Of a stretch of 64,000 bases of DNA, positions 42,244 through 54,937 are shown in pieces (position 1 is the first letter of the stretch; each line of letters opens with the position of its first letter). Origin of the DNA: Knoxdaviesia capensis (Eukaryota; Ascomycota; Sordariomycetes; Microascales; Gondwanamycetaceae); NCBI GenBank assembly GCA_001510575.1, contig LNGK01000008.1, positions 2,816,687 through 2,880,686 of the forward strand. Direction: 5' to 3'. The position numbers were made by a program, and so were the translations under genes. The notes under the pieces were generated by a model. The model was not told the DNA's origin, searched no databases, and saw only the letters and a program-made list of their open reading frames with translations.

Positions 42244-44992
42244 TCACGCGTAGTTGTTCTCGATGAGCCAAGCACGCAGGGCCTCCTGGTCACGGCTGCG
42301 GTAGGCAGCACGGCCACGGACCTTGTCCTTAGCAGTCTCCAAAGTGCGGTTGAACGACGACGTGTCCTTGTCGGCAAAGAAGGCCTCAATCTCCTCAATC
42401 GACTTAAGGTCGGTGAAGCTACCGAACGAAGTGCGCACCAGCAGGTCAGCCATGACAGGGTTCGACAGCTTCGACATGCACTTCTCCCAGTTCTCGCGCA
42501 GGTAGTCCCACAGGAGAGGACGGGCAGTGCTGTTGTTGGCCAGACCGCTCGACAGAATGTGGACATCAGCCGGGGGAACCGACTCCGAGGCCGGGGCAGG
42601 CGGCGACAGGTCGAAGAGGAACGGAAGAAGCTCCTTGGTGATGACTTCCTTGTCCTTGACGGAGCCCAGGGCAGACAGGCAGCAGGCCTTGCCATCAACA
42701 GTCTTGGTGGAGAACCACTCGGCCTTGAGAACCTTGACAGCGCTGGTCGGGCTGTCCACAGCAGCGGCAGCATACACGGCAGCACGGAGCGACGCGGGGA
42801 TGGCCTCGGCATCGCCCTCAACCCAAGCGTTGAAGCGCTTCAGGGCTTCGGCAACAACAACGGGGTGCTTGTTGGCAGTGGCGGCGCTGATGAGACGGCG
42901 ACGGTTCATGGCAGTCAGGAAGTCTTCACCCTCCGGGAATTCCCAGCCCAGCTTGTTGACGGCGGAGTCGATCAGCTCCAGGGTGAACTTCTCAAGACCA
43001 CCACGGATCTGCTGGTCCTCGCCAAAAATGCCCTTGATCCGGCCAACGCTCTCGAGGAGCTGGGCCCATACCAGGGTGTTGGTCTCCTCCTTGAAGGAAC
43101 GGACAAACGACAGCAGCGAAGTGGTGGAGGCGTTGCCGGCAAAGGCCAGCTCAGCGGCAGAGCCAACAATGGCAATCTTGTCCTCGCTGGACAGGCGGTC
43201 GAGCTGCGATCCCAGCTTGGTGAGACGCTCGGCGGGGTAGTTGACACGGTAGAATCCGGTGGCATCGCTGTTGATCTTGTAGAAGTCGGTGTCGACGTTG
43301 GAGATGGTCTGCTCCTTCTCGGTGAGGGCAAGCGAAACAACGCCCTTGGTTCCGGTAACACCCTCGATACCGAGAGGCACCCACCAGGTGGTCTCGTCCT
43401 CCTCAGGCTTGACGTCACCGGTGGACAGGAACCGGCTCTGCTTGAGGTGGAGGTCGCCAGACTCAGTCTCGGTGACGGTCAGGACGGGGTGACCAATCTT
43501 GCTAATCCAGGGGCCCATCAGAGTGTTGACATCCTGGCCAGAGGCCTTGCTCAGCGAGGCCCACAGAGCCTCGGTCTTGGCGTTGCCATAGGCGTGATCC
43601 TTAAGGTAGTCAGAGACACCCTTCAGGAAGGTCTCAACACCGAGGTGGTTAGCCAGCATGCGGATGGTCGAGCATCCCTTGAGGTAGCTGATGTGGTCGA
43701 AGATCTGGTTGACATCGAGAGCATCCCGGACGGGGACGTGGATGGGGTGGCTGGCGCGGATACCGTCGAGACGGAAAGCACCCTCCATACCCTCGGACAC
43801 ATACTGGGCCCAGACCTTCCAGTCAGGGTGCAGGTGGTCGACGGCGTGCCAGCCGACCCAGGTAGCGAAACCCTCGTTGAGCCACAGCTCATCCCACCAG
43901 TCCATGGTGACCAGGTTACCAAACCACTGATGGGCCAGCTCGTGGGCCACAACGTAGGCGATAGAGTTTTTGAAGCGCACATCGGAGGTCTTCTCGTCGA
44001 AGAGCACCTGGGTAGTACGGTAGGTAACCAGACCCCAGTTCTCCATGGCACCGTGGGTGAAGTCGTGCACAGCCAGCAGATCGGACTTGGGCAGGGGGTA
44101 GTCAATGTCGAAGATCTCGGAGAAGAAATCGATGATTTTGGGAGCGTGCTCGAGAGCCCACTCACCCTGGTGCTTGAGACCACGGGTGGTGTAGACACGG
44201 ACGGGGATGGGCTTGCCGTTGTAGGAGCGGTCGGTGAAGGCCTCAATGTACTCAAAGTCGCCAATGGCCCAGGCAAGCAGGTAGGTGCTCATGTGGGGGG
44301 ACGTCTCGAAGGAAACCATGTTGAAGCCGTCGCGGGTCTTGGTGGTATCCTTGACGGGCATGTTGCTGAGGGCGACAAGGTCTTCGGGAATTTCAACCTC
44401 GAAGTCGAAAGTGGCCTTCAGGTTGGGCTCATCGAAGCAGGGGAACGCACGGCGGGCATCGCAAGACTCGAACTGGGTGCTAAGCATGTAGTGCCAGTCG
44501 TCGTCGTGGGGGACAGAGGCGGCAGGAGGGGCGGCCGGCTTGTACTTGCTGCGGTAGAAACCAGACAGGTCGGCGTTCATGATTCCCTCGAACTCGATGA
44601 CCACCTCGGCCTTGTCGGCGACGGCAATGTCATCTTCAAAAGCAATGGTCACACGCTGAGCCTTGGCGTTGTAAGTGAAGTTGGTGGAGGTCAGGGTAGA
44701 ATCGCCAGAGACAACCTTGGCTTCGGAGAGCTTCAGCTCCAGGGAGTTGATGACGACTTCTTTGGTGGGCTCGGTAACCTTGACGGTGATGCTGGTAGGT
44801 GGGGTGGAAAGTTCCGGTGTTAGCTGGACGGGTCGCCCAAAAAAGCAAGCCAACAAGAGAGCAGTTTTCGCTGTTGAAATATACATACGTTGTGGTTCCC
44901 TTGTAGGTCCAGGTCTTGAAGTCGAGCTCGCGCAGCGACACCACGTAGTGGGACGGCTTCAGGTTGGTGGGGAGAACGTCACGGTCCGACAT
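42244..44992 (-). CDS. M1-family zinc aminopeptidase, Ape2/Aap1 type
   Basis: Cleaves N-terminal residues from peptides; a Zn metallopeptidase of the puromycin-sensitive/Ape2 group. Exons 44889-44992 and 42244-44791, joined by a 97-base intron (GTATGT to CCAG, branch CTAAC), give 883 residues. The start MSDRDVLPTN at 44992 gives the family N-terminus (PTNLKPSHYVVSL). A longer start at 45121 is possible, but a TTTTTTTAG acceptor near 45105 suggests that upstream part is a spliced leader. Key motifs: substrate-anchoring GAMEN at 282-286, zinc HELAH at 318-322 and the third ligand Glu341 in NEGF, in the correct HExxH-18-E spacing; then TMDWWDELWLNEGFATW. The C-terminal ERAP1-like helical domain is complete. 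Cytosolic or mitochondrial location cannot be decided. Confidence 0.94.
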
Positions 44993-47566
44993 GACGAAGG
45001 TGGATGAACAGAGGTCGAGAGCTTTTTCCGAAGTTCCAACAGTTGAGCAGGAGCGGCGCGAAGATGGGAGAAGCGCAGCAGATGAGAATGAAGGGGTGGG
45101 TATCCTAAAAAAATCAGACAAACAAACAAGAGAAGAGAAAGTGAAGGAGAGGTTAGTTTTCCGGGAAAGAAGAAGATCAGATAGAGCGAGGAGAGCAGCG
45201 GGTTCTTATTGACAGATCGGAAGTCGGAGTTGGGGGAGCAAGACAACACAAACAAGCAAGCAGCAAGCAGGAAGGAGGGGCCAGGACAGGGTTTGAATCG
45301 GGTAGACAAGGTCCAGATGCACACAAGCAGCAGAATTATGTGGAGAGAGCGGGGATTGGTTTGGAAGTGGGATTTTTGGGGATTTTTTGCTCCTGTGGCA
45401 CGTATAAATCAGGGTCAAAAATTAGAGTGATAGCAAAGAGCCATAGCACTACGGCCAATAGATAGCGAGCGAAGCGTTGAACGCAGCGGATGCGCTGTCG
45501 CGGACACTTTTCCTGCGTTTCTGTACGTGTGATGCCCACCAAGTGTCAAACGGGAAGATCCATGAGCAGAGAAGACACGAGTGGGGTTAATTGCAAGCTC
45601 TGTCGAGGCCCAATTGAAGGCTTGGAGGGGGGACAAGTGAGATAGATATCTTGGGCAATTGATAACATCAATGGCATAATTGCCTGAAAATGCACAAGGA
45701 TCCGAAGCAAGCGAACTACTCGTAGAATCAAGATGCCCATCGCATGGAGGGGTAATGGAGACACGCTTGGTCTGGAGAGACGGCGGGGCATTGGGAAGAA
45801 GTGGTTTTGAACGAAAAGAGTGAGGTTGAAGGAGACATCTTGACTTACACAAAGATGACAGGAAAGTGGGAATGGAAATATGAGGAGAAATGGAGATGGA
45901 TGAGAGAGGTAGATAGAGGAGGAATATTGAGGGGAGGAATCGAGATGGAGAAGGGAAGAAGAAAGAAGGAGGATGGATCAGGGCGAGAGAAACGGAAACG
46001 AATAGAGCTTTATGTAGATGCACGAGTAGTACGGGCGGGAGCTACTTGACATTCTGGCAGGAGCTATGGACCATCGGGAACGGGCAGGAATAGAAGGGTG
46101 TCATGATCCAGGTCGCACCCGCCAATTGCAGAACCGCCAAAAAGCTCTAGTTACAGGTACAAGCGTTTTCTGCTTCTTCACAGAAGGCTGCCATTGAGAG
46201 AACCTTTGGGAGGCAAGTGCTGACATCGGCAAGCTTTTTCTGGAGTTACGGCGGAAACAGGGAAACTAGCCTACCCAACTGCATTGAATAGATAGACAAC
46301 GAGCTGACGTACGTCTAACGAGCGACGACTGACGGCAAACGCGAGAATGACAGAGAAGGCAGAGCAAAAAAAGTGCGTGTGGCTGTTTGGTTGCCCCTCC
46401 TCTCCCTTCCCCTCCACGAGGCACCACTTGTGCAAAAGGACTCTATTTCTAGAAAGGGAGAAGAGATGATTCACAGAACAAGAGTGGCTCGCCTTCTCGG
46501 GATACTGTCTCTGACCTCAGGGCTTCCTTGCCTTAGAGAAACAAAGAATGAGTATTCGGCGAAACTTTCCCGCTCATAGCCGGCCGGCTCCATACGCCGC
46601 GCCGTTGATGAATTGGGAAGGTGCCAAAAAAAATAAGGCGGGTTGTGTTTTTGTCTGGCGTTTGGCGGGTAACCCTAAGCACCTGCCGACGACGAAAAAA
46701 AAAAAAAAAAAGGAGCAGGACCCCCAGTCGTGGACCACACACGTAAGCTCCACGTTTGACTTCAGACCCAGATCAATGCAAATACTAATCATGACAGTTT
46801 TTCGGTAGCATTGGTGAAGAAACCCGAGAAACAGACATCTGCCGGGATAGGGAGGGGGATGGGGACTTTTGGGACTGTGTTCTGGGGCGGCGGGAACATC
46901 GTTCGTCGCGAGTTTTGCCTAGCAACCGAGAGGACTTTTAGACACTTGAAAAAAAAGAGGGCTAGAAAAAAAAGCCCCGAAAAGAGACCCTGAAATGGCC
47001 ACCTCAGCAAAGTTCTCTCTTCAGTGTCCCCATCTCTCTTGTCAAAGCTGTCAGCCTGGGGAAGAAGAACACTTGTCCTCCCAAAAGGAGAATTGTTCAC
47101 TGAACCCTTCGGCGAGATAAAGACGCAAAAACCTGCTGATGGGGGACATATTTTGAAGGGGCTGTCAGACGCGCGGCTGACAGGAAACCCGGCCCATTTA
47201 TCTCTCGCGGTTTATCTTGTCGTGAGAAGAGAGGGGAAGGGGTGGACCAGATGGTCCGGACGGACCGCGGCATCGCAAGCGAGAACGGACAGGCAGGCTG
47301 CAGTGAGAGATGTGAGATCCGTGGGTCGAAGCGCCCGCGATCGCTATCACGAGAACAGAAGGATAGGAGAAAGAAGTGGAAGAGAGAATCAAGACACTTG
47401 TCCTGATAGTGTCGAACCACCGCCACAAAGAACCAAACACACAGAACCAAATACACAAGGGGGGACGAAACACTCAACGCGGACGAAACACTCACGCGGA
47501 CTCCAAAGGCCATGCGCACTCCAATCGAACAACGCTTACCTTCGCAATCCCGCCATCGCCGCCACC
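44993..47566. other. Promoter/leader of the aminopeptidase gene and gene-free stretch
   Basis: About 2.6 kb. The left 130-400 bases likely hold the spliced leader of the aminopeptidase gene. The remainder has purine-rich and A-rich runs (17 A at 46695-46711) and short frames without coding character. A telobox-like GGGT-A-ACCC lies at 46667-46675. Confidence 0.45.
46695..46711. repeat. Poly-A run of 17
   Basis: Seventeen consecutive A on the + strand, in an intergenic region. Confidence 0.9.
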
Positions 47567-47814
47567 TTAACCCCGACCGCCGCCGCCCGCGGCGCCGCCC
47601 ACGCAGAATGGGCAGACGCACTCGAAGCGGTGGCCGCCGGAGTAGGTGTTGACGACCACGTCGAGAACCCGGCCCGAGGAACAGCTGCTGTTGCTACAGT
47701 AGCCCCAGAACGGGCCGGGACTGCCAGCGCCGCGGCGGCGGTCGTGCGACCGGCCGCCCTGGCGAGACCTCCGATGCAGAACATATTTCCGCCAAGGGTG
47801 GTCGAAAGGAATGT
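47567..47814 (-). CDS. Possible exon of a small Cys-rich protein, unrecognised
   Basis: I do not recognise this. In one minus-strand frame about 82 codons run from an acceptor-like CCTAG (ending 47815, preceded by CTAAC) to TAA at 47567-47569. The product starts IPFDHPWRKYVLHRRS, has an Arg-rich stretch, then GYCSNSSCSSG, RVLDVVVNTYSGGHRFE and CVCPFC, ending in Gly. Five Cys in 31 residues suggest a metal-binding or disulfide-rich fold. Third codon positions in the Cys-rich part are about 90% G or C, as in the real genes here, while the two other minus frames are clearly less biased. An upstream 39-base intron (GTAAGT 48019 to CAG 47981) points to a leader exon on the same strand. The start codon is not found, and an overlapping ATG frame (47784) competes. 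Confidence 0.35.
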
Positions 47815-49253
47815 CTAGGTTTAGAGGAGGGAGGTGTTAGTCGGGCTCGGATGCGGCGACGATGGACCGTCGCCTGTGGCTGGCCTCCCCTCGTGAAGCC
47901 GTCACAGGTCCCCGGCAGACAACCGCACACATGAGTCACCACGGCCTTGGTTGCGCCGTAGGGAGCTTGAATCTCGCCTGCTGCGGAAGCATCAGCAGAG
48001 AAGCGCGAGGAAAACTTACAACGCAGAAAAGAACACTTCCAACAAAAGTAAAATCGTACACAAACGAACAAAGAGATAGAATATCCGCCTTCTCTCCTTT
48101 TGCGCAACGCAACGCAAGAGAGTCGAACAGCCGTCGCACACGAAGTAGTAAAACAAAAGAAGAAAAGAAAAAGAAAAGAAAAGAGGAGAGGAGAGGAGGA
48201 GCAAAAAGAACGAGAAGAAGGGAGATAAACCGCCTTGATCCTCCGGACACTTCCAGAGAAGAAAGCGCAACAGGAGCGATATTATATTCGTATCGAATCC
48301 TTTCCTCCTCGAACCCAGGATAAAGGGAGTCAGGGTAGGTAGGGTAAGTCAGCTCAAGCTTCCCACCAAAACGCGAAAACGAGCCAATTGGCACCGGACG
48401 AACTCAACGTTCCGTCGTGCGTGGGATCTTTGTCCTGTATCTCAATCCAGAAAAAGATGTGTCCCCCAGTGTCGTCGATTCATGGGACGGCCCGCTTGGT
48501 ACGGCCGAAAATGAGTGTAATTTGATGGATGGATGGAAGTTGCGATGGATGATTTCCTCTGGTCGTCGTGACGCGCCTAATGTTCTAGAAGAAGAAAAAT
48601 CCATCGAGCTGAAAGTCACAGTGCTGTACACAGTGTGTGTACTGTTCCTGGACAGTCCCGTCACCGCCTTGGATTTCTGGCCAAAGTGTTGCTAAAACGC
48701 CCACCACATTCAGTTAACAGCGTACTCATGATATCACCGAGGAGAGAAACATGTATGACAAGTTGAACCCTTTTCAAATTTTGTAGTAGATCCAAGAAAA
48801 AGAATTGTCACAAGACATTGCATTACATTCATAAGCTCATGCGATACGGCAAACACCTGAAATCAGAGTAAAAACAGAACCGTTCGTCTATAGCCCACAC
48901 CGTTCGCGCCACCATTACCAAAAAAGAAAAAAGAAAAAAAAGGAAGATCCGGGACCTAATTCCCGTAACCTATAAAAACACCATATCATGTATCCCGATA
49001 GATACATTGAAACGAAAAGAAAAAAAAACCTCTAAATGCCACAAGATATATGCAGAATCAAAGAATGGGGAGTGCCACCCGCCGGTCCCCTGTTCTCCAA
49101 GTTTGGATAGCAGTCTGTAGGACAGGAGGGAGGATGCAAGATATGACCAGGGGAAAAAAACAAATGCATCGCTTGCCAAAATGAACCAAAGGAGAAAAAA
49201 AATCAAGTAGAAAGCGTATCAAATGCACAAAGACGGGTAGTTTGGGGAATTGG
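47815..49253. other. Upstream region of the Cys-rich frame and 3' region of the phosphatase gene
   Basis: About 1.4 kb. 47981-48019 looks like a very short GT-AG intron on the minus strand, so a transcript probably starts near 48.1-48.3 kb. The rest has A-rich runs and no supported gene. Confidence 0.4.
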
Positions 49254-52200
49254 TTAAACCTTCAGCTCGAAGCCTCCAACCGGAGTGCGGCGCTTAGTTC
49301 CATGCCACGCGCCAGGTCCCAGCGGCGACAAGGGACCATTGCCCGGAGTGGGAGAAGCATCCTCCAAGCGCCAGAGCCACTCGAGGACACTCTCGTAGCA
49401 CAGCACGAACTGACGCAGGTTCTGCACCATGCTGAGACGCTGCTCGCGGAATGCCTCCACCGTCTTGGCCACCAGGTCGACCGACTCGTCGTCCAGCCAC
49501 TCCAGACTGATGGTCGGGGGCGGCGGGGGTGACGAGATGCCCGATCCGCGACGCGACTCCATGCTGGAGCGCCGGCTCTCAAGCCGGGCAAGGCGGAGCG
49601 AAGAGGGCCGTCCGGACGACATGCTGGGGCGTCTAGAAGATGCCTGCATGGCCTCGTCCATCGAGATAATCGACGCAGGCGAGCTGACCATATCCATCTT
49701 CCACTTGGCGCTGCCGGGTGCGATCCCGGATCGTGCCTGGCGTTGGCGCTTCAGCATATCGATGACGGTGTCGACAGTACAGAACGTTCCGGTACGGCCA
49801 CATCCAGCCGAGCAGTGGACCACCATAGGCCGCGAATTCGGGTCGTTCTCCGGCCCATCAAACTGCTGCAGAGAGGCCATCGGGTCGTTGGTGGCACTGG
49901 CTGCCGGTGAAGTCGGCGAAATCTCCTGAGGGAGAGAGGCACGCTGCATAGCGTTGGCCAGCTCGACGAGGGCAATCAGGTGGGAAGGCATAGCCGGAGT
50001 TCCGAAGTCGGGCCACGAGGGGTAGTGCAGGTGGGTGATCTCGCGAATCGGCGCGAACGGGTGCGCGGAGTGCGAAAGAGCAAACTTGCGAATAATTACA
50101 TATGGCGTGTCGTTGCTGCTGGAGTGGCTAGCGCCAGGACTGAACACAGAAGGGGTGGAGGAATCCAAAGAGGAGTGCTTCCGCGAGACATCGGGGGCGC
50201 TCGCTGCAAAGTTAGAGGCCCCGGACACGGACTCTGCCCGGTGATGCCTGTCAAGATCCAGAGAAACCTTTCTTTCGGACAGGAACTTCATGCGCAGCGG
50301 TCCATACTCTTTGTCGGTCCAATAGGCGTGGCACTTCTGGAGACCTCCTTCAGCCTCAGCAGTGAGCATGACAATGACACGGACTTCCTGATCCCAGATC
50401 ATCGACCAAAAATCCTATTCAATAAGAATGTTAGAATGAAATGCGCCACAAATACGAAGAAAACGAAAGGAACTATTATGCACTTACCTCGCAGGTTCCC
50501 GGCAGAGGCCCTTGGCTGGCAATGTATCGCTTATAGCTCCGGGTCGACGTAATATGGCTCGCGTTGACATAATCACACGACCGCTGGCCCTGAAGCTTGA
50601 CACGTGCGTGCTCGAATGGCAGGATGTTCTTGTAGCGGTTCTTGCCACCTTTTTCGATACCACTGAGCTGCACACATCTGGACGATGTCTCCGCGGTAGC
50701 TTTGCTGAACTGTGAAAACGCCTCTTGCATGCGCTTCTTCTCGTCAAGCTCAATGGCATAAAACTTCTCGGACACATTCTTGCCTTCGTTGGGGGTCGCG
50801 GCGGCGTCCTGGAGCCACCGGGGGAGTCTCGCCATGTCGATAGCTGAGGGCTTCGTAATTGGTATCTGGCCAACGCCGTCCACAAGATCGAGGTTCTGGC
50901 GGATGTTGGCGAAGAACGGATTGGTAGGGCCCTTGTCCGCCAGCGGGAGGAAGACACCGCCAATGATTGGCGCGCACATTCCTCCGCTACCAGCAGCATT
51001 ATCATCCCCAGCAGAGGTAGAGGCCGGGGCCTCGTCGTCCACGGGAACCACCGGGCCATCGTCAACGAGTTCGGGGATTTCTTCAGCAAACGCTTTGAAG
51101 CCGCCACGAAGAATAAACGCCTGGCCGGTGTATCCCTCGGCAGTGAACTTCTTAATCATGTTGATGGCCATCACCGAGTCATTCATGTCCTGGCAGTAGT
51201 TTTCATAAACAACGATGCAGTCGGAGTCCCGCCAGTGGGAGAAGCGCTCTCGAAAGGTTGGCAGTTGGAAGGTCTGTTCAAGCTTTTGCAGGTTGTACGC
51301 TGGCCGGCGTAGCAGAGTAGTCGGGATGCATAGATTAAGGGCGTCAACAATGCGTGCCTTCGTATAGTGTTGGGCGCAACGGATGTCCAGGAGGAGAATG
51401 TTCATGTCCTTCTCAATAAAGGTAGCCAGTTGTTGTACTGAGAGCATGGACGCAGTAGTTGTGGGTGGTCGCTGGGATAGAAGTGTGGGGACCTGGGTCT
51501 TCATAGCAAGCTTAGAAGGCAGTTGAAGAGTGGGAGGGGGGGCAATGGTTGAGGTGCCAGGACCGAAGGTGAGCTTCTCCGGAAGTCTCACTTCGTGAAC
51601 GGTTACCAAGGACGAGGGCTTGTTGTCCATGCCAAAGAAGCCGCCCTGCGGGGGGTCGGCGAGAGTCAACGACGCCATTTGCGGTGGTTGGAGAGCGTTG
51701 GAACCAGTAAGGATGGAACCAGTAAGGATGGGCTCAGAGTCCATGCGGCACGAGTCGGTCAACGATGTGTCTCTCGAAATTTCCGAGTTTGTCGACTGGG
51801 TGGTGTTAGTATGGCTGCTACCAGGGCGCTTCTGGCTAGTGGTTGAGGAAGAAGTTTGAGAGCTAGTCCGGGTGGCTACTGGGAAGTCGGTAGCATGTGT
51901 GTGCCAGCGGGAGGGCTTGGGACGAGAAGTCGCCGAAGCAAGACCAGCTGGTAGTTGTAAAGCAAACTGGGTAGAGTTTCCTGATAGAGACAGAGGAGGG
52001 ACAGAAATCGGGAGGGGGGACGATATTTGTATTCCTAGGGGGAACGAAGCAGTGCGGTTGACATCGGCCTGCTTTCTAAAGGCCTCGAACTCCGGGTTGG
52101 CGTCTAGTGGAACATGCTTAGGAATGGCGGCAGTGAAGGACCGGACAGACGACGACGGTGGGCTCCAGTTATTTTTGGGCATGAAGGCCGAGTCCCGGCC

Positions 52201-52491
52201 GTCGTTGGAGGACTGTTCAACGATCAGGCCAAAGTAGTTGGGGCTGGGAGGAGCCTCGTTTGGGGATTTCGCCGGGCTGGCTTTAGTGGAGGTGTGTGCC
52301 GAAGATGAGGGCGGGTAATGCTGGCCAACCGAGTAGGGTAATCTGGGAGAAGATATCGGAGTCGAAGACGACACCTTTGCTGAGATATAAGAAGGGGATG
52401 AAGATGACGTTGCGGCCGAGGGAGAGTGGTAACCCGAGGTCTTCATTGTGTAATGAAGCATTGTCCGATCGGTTGATCTGCGGTCGGGCAT
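49254..52491 (-). CDS. Protein tyrosine phosphatase with N-terminal rhodanese/Cdc25-homology domain (Pyp1/Ptp3-like)
   Basis: Probable negative regulator of stress MAP kinases. Exons 50488-52491 and 49254-50414 join in phase 0 across a 73-base intron (GTAAGT to AATAG), giving 1,054 residues. A Ser/Thr/Pro-rich N-terminal region (about 1-340) is followed by a rhodanese-like segment (about 345-480: NILLLDIRCAQHYTKARI, CIVVYENYCQDMNDS, AFILRGGFKAF). The PTP domain starts near 560: KNRYKNILPFEHARV, DYVNASHI, SQGPLPGTCEDFW, a WPDFGTP loop (acid Asp804) and the signature HCSAGCGRTGTFCTVD with nucleophile Cys869 and Arg875. Low-complexity inserts lie between the WPD and signature loops and after the signature. 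All catalytic residues are present. The rhodanese-PTP pairing is that of yeast Ptp2/3 and fission-yeast Pyp1/2. In-frame ATGs at residues 11 and 16 are alternative starts. Confidence 0.92.
51700..51729 (-). repeat. 15-bp tandem duplication in the phosphatase gene
   Basis: GGAACCAGTAAGGAT occurs twice in direct tandem at 51700-51729. It keeps the frame and duplicates the residues ILTGS in the disordered N-terminal region. It looks recent because the copies are identical. Confidence 0.8.
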
Positions 52492-53704
52492 TTGAGCCAG
52501 GATATGATGGAGGAGGAGGGCTGAATATATATGGAGGATATATAAATAATCTGTGCCGGTTTAAATAGGAAACCGTTGACACGAACGCAATGCAGGATCG
52601 ATCGTCAACGAATGGACGTTTTTGTTGCGGCGTTTGGTGTAAGCATAGGAAATGCAGGTGTACCAGGCCAGTCGGTCAGTGGTGGCTTCGTATTGGGGGG
52701 GTGGACTGGGGAGTCAAGATATATATAGAGAGGAAATGGAGGCTATAAGAGGGAGTTGGTTGGTGTGGATTATGAAGGGAGGCGATTTGCTCTAGTGGCG
52801 GTAACGTATGCCACTTATAAAGACAAGAGTAATGCAAATAAGAAGAAGAAAGTCCCCCGTGTTTGGTATTTGGTATTCGAGTGACACGAGCAGACAAGAC
52901 CACTGAGATCTTAGAAATTGGCGAGAGAAGAAGGTGAAGTTTGGCCTGCAATAGAAAGAGAAGAGAACAGAGCTTTGAAAAGTGGTGATAAGAAGAGAAG
53001 AAGAATTAAAAAGATGGATTGAAGGAGAGACAGAGATAAATCGTTTACGTCAAGACTGGATTATATAAGAAGCCCGTTCATGAGAGACAAAATGAGGAAG
53101 GCTCGATTATCCTGCAAATCTGGGAAGGCGAAGAAATGAGGAAGGAGAATTGGAAGAATGACGACGGGAATGGGCGAAAAGAGAAGAAAAGAAGTTAGAA
53201 GAATTGGATGAGGAGAGAGGGAGCGAGGAAAAGGAAGTAGCGTTTGGCAAAGGATAGTTTAAAAGGTTCAGATGCGGTAATGTGGTAATATGTGGCAACT
53301 GGAACAGAGTAGGTGCAGCCTCGTGGGAGGACGTACTGTATATATGTACAAATCAGCGTGAATAGGGGTTAGAACTGGCGATCCAGGCACTGTATACCTA
53401 CGTGCAGTGACCTTCGAACGGTCGATGGGGAATAGGGGGTGGGGGAGTGGGATTTCGGCCGGAGCGGTTGAAGCTAAAGTGCTATAGCGGTCGACGTGCT
53501 GTATTCTAGCGCTGAATCTGAGCGTCCATTTGACGTAGTATAGGCGTAGCCAAGTACTAGGTACGCCGACCACTGGCGCCCGAGTTAGCTGTCAGCAGGT
53601 ACCCTTGAGAAGCCGTTTAGGCCGTTTTACGGCGGCCAGGGCGCTGAACTTTCCGTGTTATGGCGCGACGTCGGGTTACGCCAGTGGCAAGCTGTTCTGG
53701 AGAA

Positions 53705-53708
<4 letters not shown>

Positions 53709-53738
<30 letters not shown>
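53709..53738. repeat. (GA)15 microsatellite
   Basis: Fifteen uninterrupted GA units on the + strand. Confidence 0.95.
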
Positions 53739-53742
<4 letters not shown>

Positions 53743-54567
53743 GGGGTGCAAACTGGTACGGGTTCAATGAGCTCAGTGGTTTGGCTTATCGTTTGTTTAG
53801 GCGGGATGGGTTTGGGTTTGATGGGAAATGCAGAGTTGACTGGAAATGCAGAAAACAGCGGGCTCGGAGAATGCCTCCCCACGGGAACTTTCTGGATGGT
53901 TACGGAGCAAAGCCCAACAGTTGTGCTGACACTGGGTACCAACCGGTATTGGTACAAGTCCAGCAAAGTATGACGCTGCTCCATATTATGGTTGGACGGG
54001 CAGCAGCAGGCTGACGGGAGGCTCCGAAAAGATGATGCACGCGAGACACCAGAATTATGAGCGTAGGTTTCTCCAAAAAGGCGGTGTAACTAAGAGAACG
54101 CCCTGAGAGGAATCACAAAGAGATGTTATTTACTCGTCGGTGTACAGTACTCATCTCTCTCTCACTCTTGTGAGCTTTGTGAAAGCAGAGACCGAGAACA
54201 GATGGAAGGAAAGAGTATGGATGACACAACCGACCCAAGAAATGCCCGTGCTTGGATGAGGGGAAAGCCAACAGCACACAACAACGAAAAGATAAGGCTC
54301 GATGCATGCAATCAGTCCCTCCCTCTCACTCTTTAGGTCAAAATAAGAGGCAGTGTTGCCGGTGAGAGGTGTGCCAGTATTTTTGCCCTTCCCCCACTCC
54401 CTCACTCGCGGTTGACCGCAAGATGAGATAGACGAACATGTCCAAAGGCCTCACAAACCCAAAGAAGGAAAGCAAAACTCCAGTAGTGAAGAGCGGTGAG
54501 AACGGGGGGATGCATGAGGGGGCGGGGGGTGGCTCAGTGCATACACTGCAGAGATACGATGGCTACA

Positions 54568-54587
54568 TACTGTACAGTACTGTACAT
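54568..54587. repeat. TACTGTACAGTA palindrome cluster
   Basis: Overlapping perfect palindromes TACTGTACAGTA and TACAGTACTGTA, running on into TGTACATG. Single copies of the same word occur at many intergenic sites in this window. Confidence 0.7.
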
Positions 54588-54649
54588 GCCATGCCGGGTG
54601 GTGAGAGATTTGCTGTTTGTCAAAATCGGCCAACTGGCCCAGTTACCTG

Positions 54650-54937
54650 TCAGGGTAAGTAGCTTGGGGGCCTAGTATTAGCGATCATATCTTCCGTCTC
54701 GGCGTCGCTCATCGCATCATGAGATCTCGCGGATCGACGCTCGTCGCCAAAAATTGACTGCACCCACCCATTGAAGGTCTGGCCCAAATCTAATCTTCCG
54801 CCCCTTCTGGCATTGTTCAGATGAACATATGTAGCCAAACCGAGCCCGCTAAAGTGATTCGTATCCACCCAACCAGATGGCTCAGCCAAACTCCGCCCAA
54901 TCGCGGCGGTCGCCACATACACACGAAAGGGTTGAAT
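54650..54937 (-). CDS. Doubtful open frame, possible 3' exon of an unknown gene
   Basis: About 95 codons with a protein-like sequence: YVATAAIGRSLAEPSGWVD, then FSGLGLATYVHLNNARRGG, LGQTFNGWVQSIFGDERRS and a polar end, SDAETEDMIANTRPPSYL. The frame is open further upstream to 55159 but becomes low-complexity there (a Lys/Thr run from a poly-T tract). Codon use is not strongly biased. No family is recognised and no clear acceptor or start was found, so it may be a gene fragment, an orphan exon or chance. Confidence 0.25.
   Translation of the reverse strand: MQPFRVYVATAAIGRSLAEPSGWVDTNHFSGLGLATYVHLNNARRGGRLDLGQTFNGWVQSIFGDERRSARSHDAMSDAETEDMIANTRPPSYLP

Larger units (their letters stand above)
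52492..54649. other. Promoter/leader region of the phosphatase gene
   Basis: About 2.2 kb with AG-rich (minus-strand CT-rich) tracts up to about 53.25 kb, consistent with a pyrimidine-rich leader for the minus-strand phosphatase gene. No coding frame was found. A GA dinucleotide run sits at 53709-53738 and TGTACAGTAC-type palindromes at 54141 and 54568. Confidence 0.5.

Noticed and set aside
42559..44823. 754-codon open frame antisense to the aminopeptidase gene
   Set aside because: Same codon-bias shadow; the sense frame has all M1 peptidase motifs.
52518..52550. TATATA run upstream of the phosphatase gene as a TATA box
   Set aside because: It lies only 30-60 bases from the chosen ATG, so it would fit only an unusually short leader; AT-rich repeats of this type occur elsewhere nearby.
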